DNA of 64,000 bases from JAPLJM01 sp963708515 (GTDB lineage: Bacteria; Desulfobacterota; Syntrophia; Syntrophales; Fen-1087), in the NCBI GenBank assembly GCA_963708515.1, contig CAVPSX010000001.1:37310-101309 (forward strand). Reading direction: 5' to 3'. The first letter of the stretch is position 1. The number at the start of each line of letters is the position of its first letter. The position numbers were made by a program, and so were the translations under genes. A model generated the notes under the pieces. That model worked only from the letters and a program-made list of their open reading frames with translations. It made no database searches and was not told the DNA's origin. Positions 27,040 through 34,357 of the stretch are shown piece after piece.

Positions 27040-27980
27040 TGCGGATCCTTTTCTTCACCGGCAAGGGCGGGGTGGGAAAGTCCACCATCGCGGCGGCGGC
27101 GGCCTGGCAGCTTGCACAGCAGCGCCGGGTCCTGATCGTTTCCCTCGATCCGGCCCACAACCTGGGCGACATCTTCAACGTCACCCTGAAGAACAAGCGC
27201 AAGCGTTTCAGCGAGAATCTCTATCTCCAGGAGGTGGACCTCCGGCAGATGGCCCGGGCCTACCTTGAAAAGGAAACAAATGTTCTTTCAGATACCTATA
27301 GTTACCTGAAGGCCCTGAACCTCGATCACTATTTCTCCGTCCTCAAATACTCTCCGGGGATCGAGGAATACGCCCTCCTGACCAGCATTGAAAGGGCGAT
27401 CCGGGAGGAGACGGATTTCGACTACCTCCTCTTCGATACGCCGCCGACGGGCCTGACACTGCGGTTTCTGGCCCTCCCCCAGGTGACGGTGACGTGGATC
27501 GAACGCCTCACCGCCATTCGCCGGCAGATTCTGGAGAAGCGCTACACGATCCAGAAGATCCGCCGCCCCCTGAAGACCGGGGAAGAAAAACGGGAGCTTC
27601 GCCTGAGCTACGACGAAAAGGACGACGATATTTTGAACCGTCTGCTGGTTCTTCAGGAAAACTACGGCAAGCTCACCGCCGTCCTGCAGGGAGCAACCTG
27701 CGGGATTGTTCTCGTCTTCAACCCGGACCTGCTGTCCCTGCGGGAGTCGGAACGCCTCATCGAGGGCCTTGGAGACCTGAAGCTCCCCCTGCGGCTCCTG
27801 GTCCAGAACAAGGTTACCGAGGAGAACCGCACCATCGCTGACCAGGTGGCCGGAGCCCTGCAGCAGGCGTCCGGACACAAAGGCCCGTCCCGGTATGTCG
27901 CCCTGAATCAGGACATCGCCCTTAAAGGGGCCAGTTTATACAATATTTCAGAAGACTTGAGGTCCGATCTTGAATTTTAA
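27039..27980 (+). CDS. ArsA/GET3-family ATPase
   Basis: A 313-residue P-loop ATPase with the deviant Walker A FTGKGGVGKST at about residues 6-16, VSLDPAHNLGDIF (switch I) and LLFDTPPTGLTLRFL (switch II). In arsenite pumps ArsA works with ArsB; in eukaryotes GET3 delivers tail-anchored proteins. No arsenic genes are nearby and only one ATPase domain is present, so a GET3-like or other targeting role is more likely. Here it sits in a compact operon with a 95-residue helical protein, a membrane-anchored protein and a lipoprotein. The end overlaps the next gene. Confidence 0.87.
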   Translation: MRILFFTGKGGVGKSTIAAAAAWQLAQQRRVLIVSLDPAHNLGDIFNVTLKNKRKRFSENLYLQEVDLRQMARAYLEKETNVLSDTYSYLKALNLDHYFSVLKYSPGIEEYALLTSIERAIREETDFDYLLFDTPPTGLTLRFLALPQVTVTWIERLTAIRRQILEKRYTIQKIRRPLKTGEEKRELRLSYDEKDDDILNRLLVLQENYGKLTAVLQGATCGIVLVFNPDLLSLRESERLIEGLGDLKLPLRLLVQNKVTEENRTIADQVAGALQQASGHKGPSRYVALNQDIALKGASLYNISEDLRSDLEF

Positions 27981-28659
27981 TTTTTTCCCGAACGAGCACC
28001 TGGCGACCGAACCCCTATTTTATCTCTTTGTCGCCTTCTCCGCTATACTTGGCTACGGTTATTTCTGGGGGAAAAAGGTCAATCACCGCCTGTTCAAATC
28101 CGCCTTTGAAGACCTGGTCAGCGTCGTCCGGCCTGTGGATCAGACCTTTACCAACATCGGCGGACTCATCGGCTATCACGCCACCCTCACCCCATCCAAG
28201 AAGGACCCCATCTCCCAGGTGGATGCCACCATTACTTTTCTACCCCGCCATTCCTGGTTGTGGATGCCCGTCTCCAAGCTGATCCGCAAATACGACCGCC
28301 TCTTCATCACCATCCATTTCCGCCGGGCGCCCATTGCCGAGGGGCATCTTATTGAAAAAGGTTACGCTGGCTTCCGGGGACCGAAAATCACCAACGCCGA
28401 GCGCCTGCAAAAGGAAGACGTCAAATGGGGGCCCTGTGACTTCATTTTGTATTTCGCAAATGAGACGATCCGGCAGAAGCTCCGGCAAATCGTCAACCGG
28501 CAGGCCGATCCCGGAACGGTCCGCCATATCGCCGTCGTTCCGGAGCAGCAGAAGAGCTTCATCTTTATGATTCCGAAAAAGGGGAATGTGGCAACATGCC
28601 TGTCCCCCATCTACCAGTGGCTGCCGTCGCTGTTGAAACAGGAAGAAAAGGGAAAATGA
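27970..28659 (+). CDS. Membrane-anchored protein of unknown function
   Basis: A 229-residue protein with a probable TTG start overlapping the ATPase stop. One hydrophobic segment lies at about residues 15-32 (PLFYLFVAFSAILGYGYFWG), then a soluble domain of about 190 residues without known motifs. Segments such as TNIGGLIGYHATLTPSKKDP and FRRAPIAEGHLIEKGY are distinctive. The soluble part probably faces the cytoplasm or periplasm depending on orientation, which I cannot decide. Overlaps at both ends (11 bases with the ATPase, ATGA with the lipoprotein) show it is part of one operon. Confidence 0.75.
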   Translation: MNFNFFPNEHLATEPLFYLFVAFSAILGYGYFWGKKVNHRLFKSAFEDLVSVVRPVDQTFTNIGGLIGYHATLTPSKKDPISQVDATITFLPRHSWLWMPVSKLIRKYDRLFITIHFRRAPIAEGHLIEKGYAGFRGPKITNAERLQKEDVKWGPCDFILYFANETIRQKLRQIVNRQADPGTVRHIAVVPEQQKSFIFMIPKKGNVATCLSPIYQWLPSLLKQEEKGK

Positions 28660-29003
28660 AAAAGTTTCGTAATTTAGTCTATTTATTGACACTATGTTTA
28701 ACCATGACAACGCTCTGCGCCGGCTGCGGTGAATCGAGTAAACAACCGCCGCCGGGACCGGCCCCCAAACAGGAAGCCCCCGCGCCCCAGGCAACCGGAC
28801 CGGCTGCGACGGCGCCCGGTGCCCCCGGTGCGGCGAAACAGCCGGACTGCTATGAGATCGGCTACAAGACGGGACGCTGCGTCGCCAAGAGCATGAGTAA
28901 CCTGCCCTGCGACGCCGGTGACGAGATCCCCATGCCCCCCGAGTGCAAAGGGAAGCCGGAGACGGACAAAGGTCTCACCGAGGGTCGGAAGTCTGTTTAT
29001 TAG
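28656..29003 (+). CDS. Small proline-rich lipoprotein
   Basis: A 115-residue lipoprotein starting at the ATG that overlaps the upstream stop (ATGA). A basic N-terminus MKKFRNLVYLL and hydrophobic core lead to the lipobox LCAGC, with lipidation expected at the second Cys (residue about 25). A Pro/Ala-rich linker (PPPGPAPKQEAPAPQATGP) follows, then a small domain with four cysteines (DCYEIGYKTGRCVAK and LPCDAGDEIPMPPEC), likely two disulfides. It ends the ArsA-like operon. No known family. Confidence 0.8.
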   Translation: MKKFRNLVYLLTLCLTMTTLCAGCGESSKQPPPGPAPKQEAPAPQATGPAATAPGAPGAAKQPDCYEIGYKTGRCVAKSMSNLPCDAGDEIPMPPECKGKPETDKGLTEGRKSVY

Positions 29004-29113
29004 GAGCATTCCGGGGACATGATTCAAGGCAGCTTTTGCGATCATGGCCCGGAACCGGCAGCGATAAGGAAGGTGGAATAGTCAACAATCAGAACTGAGG
29101 AGGAGGTCAGGCT

Positions 29114-29635
29114 ATGGCTAAAAAACAGGATTTAGGCGTGTTTGATTTCGCCGTCAAGGCGGAAAAGGATGGCATGGACTTTTACATGAAGGCAGCCAAG
29201 AAATTCTCCGGTAACGGGGACCTCAAAAAACTGTTTGTCTCGCTGGCCAAAGAGGAAGCGATCCACATGCGGATCTTCATGGATTTCAAGATAAGGGCGG
29301 AAGGCAAGGGCGTAGATCAGTGCCTGAAAAGTCCGGAGATCGACGCCTATCTGGAAGCGATCGTTCAGGAAGGGCTGTTCCCCAGGGGTGAGACGATCGA
29401 CAAGCGCCTGGAAAAAGTGGAAACAGTCGCCCAGGCGGCGGCCATTGCCATGGCGGCGGAAAAGAACGCCATCCTGCTCTACACGGAATTGGCCAAAATA
29501 GCCAAAGATAAGGAGCAGAAGAAGTTTTTCGAGAAGATCGTCAAGGAAGAAAAATCGCACCTCGTCATGGTCAGCGGTCTGCGGGCCGATAATGATCCCA
29601 TGTACGCCGCCCTTAGATTTGGACGGTTCTTCTGA
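29114..29635 (+). CDS. Ferritin-like (rubrerythrin-type) di-iron protein
   Basis: A 173-residue four-helix protein without the C-terminal rubredoxin domain. Iron ligands are visible in helix motifs AVKAEKDGMDFY, AKEEAIHMRIF, AAEKNAILLYTEL and KEEKSHLVMV, the E...ExxH pairs of the family. Such proteins reduce peroxide or handle iron in anaerobes. AGGAGGAGG precedes the ATG. It is separated from the lipoprotein by 110 bases and faces a convergent DUF59 gene almost end to end. Confidence 0.87.
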   Translation: MAKKQDLGVFDFAVKAEKDGMDFYMKAAKKFSGNGDLKKLFVSLAKEEAIHMRIFMDFKIRAEGKGVDQCLKSPEIDAYLEAIVQEGLFPRGETIDKRLEKVETVAQAAAIAMAAEKNAILLYTELAKIAKDKEQKKFFEKIVKEEKSHLVMVSGLRADNDPMYAALRFGRFF

Positions 29636-29636
29636 A

Positions 29637-29939
29637 TCAGACAAACTCCACGGTCAGATCGGGGAATTCCTTATTAAACTCGGCCGTTACGTCCCGGATG
29701 ATTGTGGCAATGATCGTCTTGGCGATGGCGGCACAGGTGACGCAGTGGGGAAGATGGCGGTAAGCATCGGTGAAGATGTAGAGCCGCCTGTCTTTCTCAC
29801 TGTAGCGAACCCGCCGGATAAGGCCGAGCTGCGCGACGGGAAGGCCGCTTTCCGGGTCTTTGATTTTCTCCAAAACGGCATCAATTTTCCGGATCATTTC
29901 GGGTGACATGCCCACTTCTTCTTTTTCCACGGTTGACAC
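29637..29939 (-). CDS. DUF59/MIP18-type iron-sulfur assembly-like protein
   Basis: A 100-residue protein of the MIP18/SufT (DUF59) type. It shows the signature block DPESGLPVAQLGLIRRVRYS, then LYIFTDAYRHLPHCVTCAAI, where a CxxC takes the place of the usual single reactive Cys, and FPDLTVEFV at the end. Members help load Fe-S clusters or act in phenylacetate and other pathways. It ends 2 bases from the convergent ferritin gene. Identification is by motif and length. Confidence 0.7.
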   Translation of the reverse strand: MSTVEKEEVGMSPEMIRKIDAVLEKIKDPESGLPVAQLGLIRRVRYSEKDRRLYIFTDAYRHLPHCVTCAAIAKTIIATIIRDVTAEFNKEFPDLTVEFV

Positions 29940-29997
29940 TCCTTCCCTTAAAGATGGCGGCTTCGCAAATAGTCACGAAATTCCTCCTCCCCTTCAT

Positions 29998-30018
29998 CCC
30001 CTCCCGCCAGGGGAGGGG
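29998..30018. terminator. GC-rich hairpin between trkH and the DUF59 gene
   Basis: CCCCTCCC pairs with GGGAGGGG across a 5-base loop. It lies just beyond the trkH stop on the minus strand. There is no strong T-run on that strand, so it may be a weak or factor-dependent terminator. Confidence 0.4.
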
Positions 30019-30053
30019 AAAATGGACTTTTTGCGAGCTCTCACTCCGCCCTT

Positions 30054-31523
30054 TCATTTCCGCCAGAAGCCCGGCACCAGCAGGACGAGAAGGGTGTATA
30101 TCTCCAGCCGTCCGAGCAGCATGCAGACGATCAACACCCATTTGCCGACCAACGGCACACCGGAAAAATTATCCATGGGTCCCACGGTTCCCAGACCGGG
30201 GCCGACGTTCCCGAGGCAGGTGGCCACGGACGAAATAGCGGAAATGACATCCAGGCCGATGAAAGACATCAGCAGCGTGGCCGCCACATAGATCCCCACA
30301 TAGAGGAAAAAAAACCCCCAGATACTGCGCATGATCGTCTGCGGCACGGGGATGTCACCCGCCTTCACCACCGTCACGACATGGGGGTGAATAATCCGGA
30401 ACAGCTCCAGGTAGCTGTGCCGGACCATCAGGACGAGACGCACGATCTTGATGCCGCCGCCGGTGGATCCGGCCATGCTGCCGACAAACATGCACAGCAG
30501 CAGGATCAACTGGGAAAAGGCGGGCCATTTCTCGTAATCGGCCGTCACAAAGCCCGTGGTGGTGATAAGCGAAACGACCTGAAAAGAGGCATAGCGGAAG
30601 GCATCGACAAAGCTGCTGTAAAGCGATCCGTAGATGTCCCAGGCCACCATCAGGGTAAAGGCGCCGGCGATCAACAGGTAGGCGCGCAGTTCCGGATCTG
30701 AAAAAAATGTCCCGACCCGGCCTTTCATGAGCTTGTAATGAAGGGCGAAATTCATGCCGGCGATCAGCATGAAGAGGATGACGACATAATCGATGTAAGC
30801 GCTCTGATAATGGGCGATGCTGGCGTTTTTTGTTGAAAAACCGCCCGTCGGCATGGTGGCGAAGGTATGATTGACGGCGTCGAAGAGGGACATGCCGCCC
30901 AAAAGCAGCAGGATGATCTGCAGCAGGGTCAGGAAAATGTAAATCTTCCAGAGCGCCTTCGCGGTGTCGGAAATCCGGGGGGTCAGCTTGTCCACCACGG
31001 GGCTGGGTGTTTCCGCCTTGTAGAGCTGCATGCCTCCCACGCCCAGAAAGGGAAGCACGGCGATGGACAGGACGATAATCCCCATGCCGCCCAACCATTG
31101 GGTCTGGCTCCGCCAGAGCAGGATGCTCCGGGAAAGGCGTTCGACGTCCGTCAGGATGCTGGATCCTGTAGTCGTGAAGCCGGAAATGGATTCAAAGTAG
31201 GCGTCGGAAAAATCCGGAATGGCTCCGGACAGCAGATAAGGGAGTGTCGCCACCAGACCTGCCACGATCCAGCCGAAGGTGACGATCATGACCCCGTCCC
31301 GGTGGCTCAGGTGGTGGTCCCGGTGGCTCAGGTGGTGGTCCTGCTGTCCTCTGGTCCAGAAATATCCCGCACTGCCCAAGGCGCAGGTGATCAGCATAGC
31401 AGAGAGAATGGGATAAACGCTGCCGTCGCCGTCATAGATTGAAATGCCGAGGGGAGCCAGCATGGAAAGGCCGAGGAAGAAAACCAGAATCGCCACCAGG
31501 TGGACGATGAGACGGACATTCAT
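30054..31523 (-). CDS. trkH: Trk potassium uptake membrane subunit TrkH
   Basis: A 489-residue K+ channel-like transporter with repeated membrane-pore-membrane units. The selectivity regions read ISGFTTTGSSI, ATMPTGGFSTKN, LITTTGFVTADYE and ATCLGNVGPGLG. It works with the cytoplasmic nucleotide-binding TrkA encoded immediately upstream (4-base ATGA overlap). A duplicated 21-base unit at 31,300-31,341 gives the loop sequence DHHLSHRDHHLSHRD, an unusual His-rich cytoplasmic loop. Confidence 0.94.
   Translation of the reverse strand: MNVRLIVHLVAILVFFLGLSMLAPLGISIYDGDGSVYPILSAMLITCALGSAGYFWTRGQQDHHLSHRDHHLSHRDGVMIVTFGWIVAGLVATLPYLLSGAIPDFSDAYFESISGFTTTGSSILTDVERLSRSILLWRSQTQWLGGMGIIVLSIAVLPFLGVGGMQLYKAETPSPVVDKLTPRISDTAKALWKIYIFLTLLQIILLLLGGMSLFDAVNHTFATMPTGGFSTKNASIAHYQSAYIDYVVILFMLIAGMNFALHYKLMKGRVGTFFSDPELRAYLLIAGAFTLMVAWDIYGSLYSSFVDAFRYASFQVVSLITTTGFVTADYEKWPAFSQLILLLCMFVGSMAGSTGGGIKIVRLVLMVRHSYLELFRIIHPHVVTVVKAGDIPVPQTIMRSIWGFFFLYVGIYVAATLLMSFIGLDVISAISSVATCLGNVGPGLGTVGPMDNFSGVPLVGKWVLIVCMLLGRLEIYTLLVLLVPGFWRK
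31300..31341. repeat. Tandem 21-bp duplication inside trkH
   Basis: Two exact adjacent copies of a 21-base unit (CGGTGGCTCAGG...) keep the reading frame and duplicate seven residues, DHHLSHR. This is a recent slippage or a repeat-expansion event in a loop between the first membrane segments. Confidence 0.85.
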
Positions 31524-32881
31524 GCAAAGTACTCCAGTTTCACCGTCAGCAGTTTTTCGAGATCGGGGATCACCTGCTGGAGTGCGATAATAATCAGCCG
31601 GTCATGGGGAAGGATTACCGTATCTCCCCTGGGGATGATGATGTCTTCCCCCCGGACAATCGCCGCCAGAATGGCCCCCTCGGGGAATTTCACGTCTTTC
31701 AGGGGTGAATTGACGATATCCGACGTCTCCAGGGCTTCGGCTTCGAGGGCTTCCGCATGTTCATCCCGAAGGGGCGCCACGGAGATGATCTTGCCCTGGC
31801 GGATGTACTGAAGAATGGCCCGCACGGCGGCCATCCTGGGATTGATCACGGTATCCAGACCGATATCGGACACGACGGGGATATAGCTGAGTTTACTGAC
31901 CCGGGTAATGGTCTTTTTGGTCCCCATACCCTTTGCCAGCAGGGAAATCAGAATATTGCTTTCTTCATCCCCCGTCAAGGCGATCAGCAGATCCGCATCC
32001 CCGACGTTCTCTTCCCGCAGGAGGTCCCGGTCCGTACCGTCCCCCTTGATGGCAATGACGCGCTTGAGCGTCGTCGCCAGTTGCTTGCATCGCTGCGAGT
32101 CCTCATCGATCACCTTCACATGCAGGCGCTTCTCATCCAGTGCGGCAGCCAGCGCCGTGCCGGTTTCACCGGCGCCGATGATGATGACGTTTTTTATGGG
32201 TTTTACCCTGACCTTCAGGTGTTCGAGCGTTACGTTCACATCGGAATCCCGGACAATGAAATAAACGAGATCGTGGGGCTGGATGGTATCGCGGCCGCTC
32301 GGAATCAGGATTTTTTGTCCCCGGACAATGGCCCCCACGAGTATGCTGCCCTCCTGTCCCTTGAGAGAACTCAACTGTCGGCCCGCAAAAGGAGATTCAC
32401 CGGTGATCAGGAAGCTGATCAGCTTGACCTTCCCCCCCACGAAATCGATGACCTCGGAGGCGCCCGGAACCGCCATGAGCCCCAGGATCGTATCGACCAT
32501 CATCGCGCGGGTGTTGATGATCAGATCTATCCCCAGGAGTTCCTTGCGGAACAGGTCTTTTTCAGCCAGATACTCCCGGTTCTTGACCCTTGCAATCTTG
32601 ATCATGTGACGGTTGAGATGTCTCGCCAGCAGGCAGGCAATCAGGTTCGCCTCATCGCTGTCCGTGGCCGCCACGAGCATCTCGGCCTCCTCGACGCCCG
32701 CGTCCCGAAGCATCCGCGGGCTGGTTCCGGAACCCCAGATGGTCTGAACGTCGATATTTTCGCCGATCCGCTTGATTTTCTTCGGATCCTTATCAATCAA
32801 CACCACATCCTGATTTTCTTCAGAGAGCTGTTTGGCGATAGAATAACCGACTTCCCCGGCGCCTATGATGATGATCCGCAT
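31520..32881 (-). CDS. trkA: Trk system potassium uptake protein TrkA
   Basis: A 453-residue regulatory subunit with two repeats of TrkA-N (NAD-binding) plus TrkA-C domains. The first begins MRIIIIGAGEVGYSIAKQL and the second, near residue 230, KNVIIIGAGETGTALAAAL. It binds NAD(H) and ATP/ADP and gates TrkH. It overlaps trkH by four bases (ATGA). The upstream region is a 330-base gap with a dispersed repeat. Confidence 0.95.
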   Translation of the reverse strand: MRIIIIGAGEVGYSIAKQLSEENQDVVLIDKDPKKIKRIGENIDVQTIWGSGTSPRMLRDAGVEEAEMLVAATDSDEANLIACLLARHLNRHMIKIARVKNREYLAEKDLFRKELLGIDLIINTRAMMVDTILGLMAVPGASEVIDFVGGKVKLISFLITGESPFAGRQLSSLKGQEGSILVGAIVRGQKILIPSGRDTIQPHDLVYFIVRDSDVNVTLEHLKVRVKPIKNVIIIGAGETGTALAAALDEKRLHVKVIDEDSQRCKQLATTLKRVIAIKGDGTDRDLLREENVGDADLLIALTGDEESNILISLLAKGMGTKKTITRVSKLSYIPVVSDIGLDTVINPRMAAVRAILQYIRQGKIISVAPLRDEHAEALEAEALETSDIVNSPLKDVKFPEGAILAAIVRGEDIIIPRGDTVILPHDRLIIIALQQVIPDLEKLLTVKLEYFA

Positions 32882-32912
32882 TCACTGCCTCCCGAATTCA
32901 TGACGACTGCAT

Positions 32913-33065
32913 AAAAAGTCCGGATGCTTCGTTGCGCCGCATCATTCGTCATTGCGGCGTATGTCCATATACGCCTCAGTCCTCATGATTTGCGCGCCTC
33001 GCCTGCGGAGCTTTTTGCGCAGCCGTCGAGTTTGGCTCATTTTCGACTTTTTGCAAACTCATCAA
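32913..33065. repeat. Dispersed ~155-bp element with short terminal inverted repeats (copy 1)
   Basis: It begins AAAAAGTCCGGATGC and ends near TTTTCGACTTTTTGC, so AAAAAGTC and GACTTTTT form short inverted ends. A second copy at 43,396-43,552 shares the same order of blocks (GCGTTGCGC, ATGATTTGCGCGCC, GCCTGCGGAGCTT, CGCAGCCGTCG). It has no coding capacity and is MITE-like in form. Confidence 0.72.
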
Positions 33066-33161
33066 TTCATTTTATTTCGGCTTTCCCGCATCCCTTGTCT
33101 CGCTCAGGGCGGCTTATATCTCGCATCCTGTATTTCGTCAAGCGTGACGGCTCGCTTATTC

Positions 33162-33190
33162 TTGACATACAGACGCCTTCCCCTTATATA
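33162..33190 (+). promoter_or_regulatory. Sigma-70 promoter of the hydroxyacid dehydrogenase gene
   Basis: TTGACA at 33,162-33,167, a 17-base spacer, and TATATA at 33,185-33,190. The start codon is 24-42 bases downstream. The segment TTGACATACAGACGCC recurs nearly unchanged upstream of the histidine kinase gene at 38,406. Confidence 0.75.
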
Positions 33191-33214
33191 TCAGCCGTAT
33201 AAAAAAGCAAGTTC

Positions 33215-34210
33215 ATGAAAGGTTTTGAAAAAATGACCCGGAAAATTCTTGTAACAGGGCGGCTGCCCGATGTGGTCCTGTCCATCCTTGCCGAGCGGTT
33301 CAAGGTGGAATCCCAGAAGGAAGACCGTCCCATGGAACGGCGGCGCCTGCTCGACGCCGTCGGCGATAAGGAAGGGCTGTTGTGCATGGTCACGGACAGC
33401 ATCGATGAAGAACTCCTGAGTCACGCCCCCCGCCTGAAGATGATCGCGAACATGGGCGTTGGATACAATAATATCGACATCCGGGCGGCGACCACTCGCG
33501 GAATCCCCGTCTCCAATACGCCGGGCGTGTTGACGGAAGCCACCGCCGATCTGGCCTTCACGCTGCTGCTGGCCGTCGCCCGGCGGGTTGTGGAAGGCGA
33601 CAGGCGCGTGCGGGCCGGCGAATTCCGGTTCTGGGCGCCTTTTCTTTTTTTGGGCCGGGAGGTGTCCGGCAAGACGCTCGGCATCATCGGCATGGGACGA
33701 ATCGGAAAAGCCGTCGCGCAGCGCGCCCGGGGCTTTGACATGCCGGTGATGTACCACAACCGCTCCCGCATCGAATCCGCCGAGGAAGACAGACTGGGGG
33801 CCGGATACGAATCGATGGAAGCGCTCTTGCGGAAATCCGACTTTGTCTCGCTGCATGTTCCGCTTATGGCAGAAACCAGACACCTGATCGGCAGCAGGGA
33901 GATCGGCCTTATGAAACCCTCGGCCTATCTGATCAACACTGCCCGGGGACCAGTGGTGGATGAACAGGCCCTGCTGACGGCCCTGCAGGCGGGTCAAATC
34001 GCCGGCGCGGCGCTGGACGTGTACGAGCACGAACCCGCCCTCACAAAGGGACTGACCCTGCTCGATAATGTGGTCCTGCTGCCCCACGTGGGCAGTGCAA
34101 CGCTGGAAACACGCACGCGCATGGCAGCCATGGCGGCGCAGAATCTGATCGCCGGACTGAGCGGGCAGAAGCCGTCGAATGTGGTCAACCCCGATGTTTT
34201 TGCTACATAG
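33215..34210 (+). CDS. D-isomer specific 2-hydroxyacid dehydrogenase (glyoxylate/hydroxypyruvate reductase-like)
   Basis: A 331-residue NAD(P)-dependent enzyme that interconverts 2-oxoacids and D-2-hydroxyacids. The nucleotide fold has GKTLGIIGMGRIGKAVA, followed by the substrate block LHVPLMAETRHLI, catalytic Arg in LINTARGPVVDEQALL, Glu in DVYEHEPAL and His in LLPHVGSAT. Closest in style to glyoxylate reductase. The start may be 33,215 or the ATG at 33,233 (MTRKILVTGR), which has AAAGG upstream. Its own promoter lies just upstream. The chromosomal neighbours do not reveal the substrate. Confidence 0.9.
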   Translation: MKGFEKMTRKILVTGRLPDVVLSILAERFKVESQKEDRPMERRRLLDAVGDKEGLLCMVTDSIDEELLSHAPRLKMIANMGVGYNNIDIRAATTRGIPVSNTPGVLTEATADLAFTLLLAVARRVVEGDRRVRAGEFRFWAPFLFLGREVSGKTLGIIGMGRIGKAVAQRARGFDMPVMYHNRSRIESAEEDRLGAGYESMEALLRKSDFVSLHVPLMAETRHLIGSREIGLMKPSAYLINTARGPVVDEQALLTALQAGQIAGAALDVYEHEPALTKGLTLLDNVVLLPHVGSATLETRTRMAAMAAQNLIAGLSGQKPSNVVNPDVFAT

Positions 34211-34239
34211 ACAATGATTACGAAGCATTGTTGCATGAC

Positions 34240-34355
34240 CCATGAAAAATGGTTCTCAAGCGGCGAATGAAAGATTCTTCGTTTGGGGACAGATTTGAAA
34301 TCTGTCCCCAACGGCAAAAAGATTTTGAGCTGCGGCGACGCCATTTTTCATGGGC
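34240..34355. repeat. Hairpin repeat interrupted by a REP-type palindrome
   Basis: The outer arms, starting CATGAAAAATGGTTCTCAAG and ending GACGCCATTTTTCATGGG, match the uninterrupted copy at 36,529-36,597. Inside, a GGGGACAGATTT palindrome is at 34,280-34,313. AAAGATT occurs on both sides of the intruding 48 bases (34,270-34,276 and 34,318-34,324) but only once in the uninterrupted copy, like a target-site duplication. Confidence 0.75.
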
Positions 34356-34357
34356 CT

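Larger units (their letters stand above)
32882..33214. other. Intergenic region holding a dispersed repeat and a promoter
   Basis: About 330 bases between divergently transcribed trkA and the hydroxyacid dehydrogenase gene. It contains a ~155-bp repeat (32,913-33,065) and a strong promoter (33,162-33,190). No convincing ORF is seen. Confidence 0.7.

Noticed and set aside
26752..29003. Arsenic resistance operon
   Set aside because: Apart from the ArsA-type ATPase there is no arsB, acr3, arsC, arsD or arsR gene nearby.
8888..34313. CRISPR array or attC/integron sites formed by the palindromes
   Set aside because: Copies are kilobases apart, have no regular spacers, and no cas or integron integrase gene is present.
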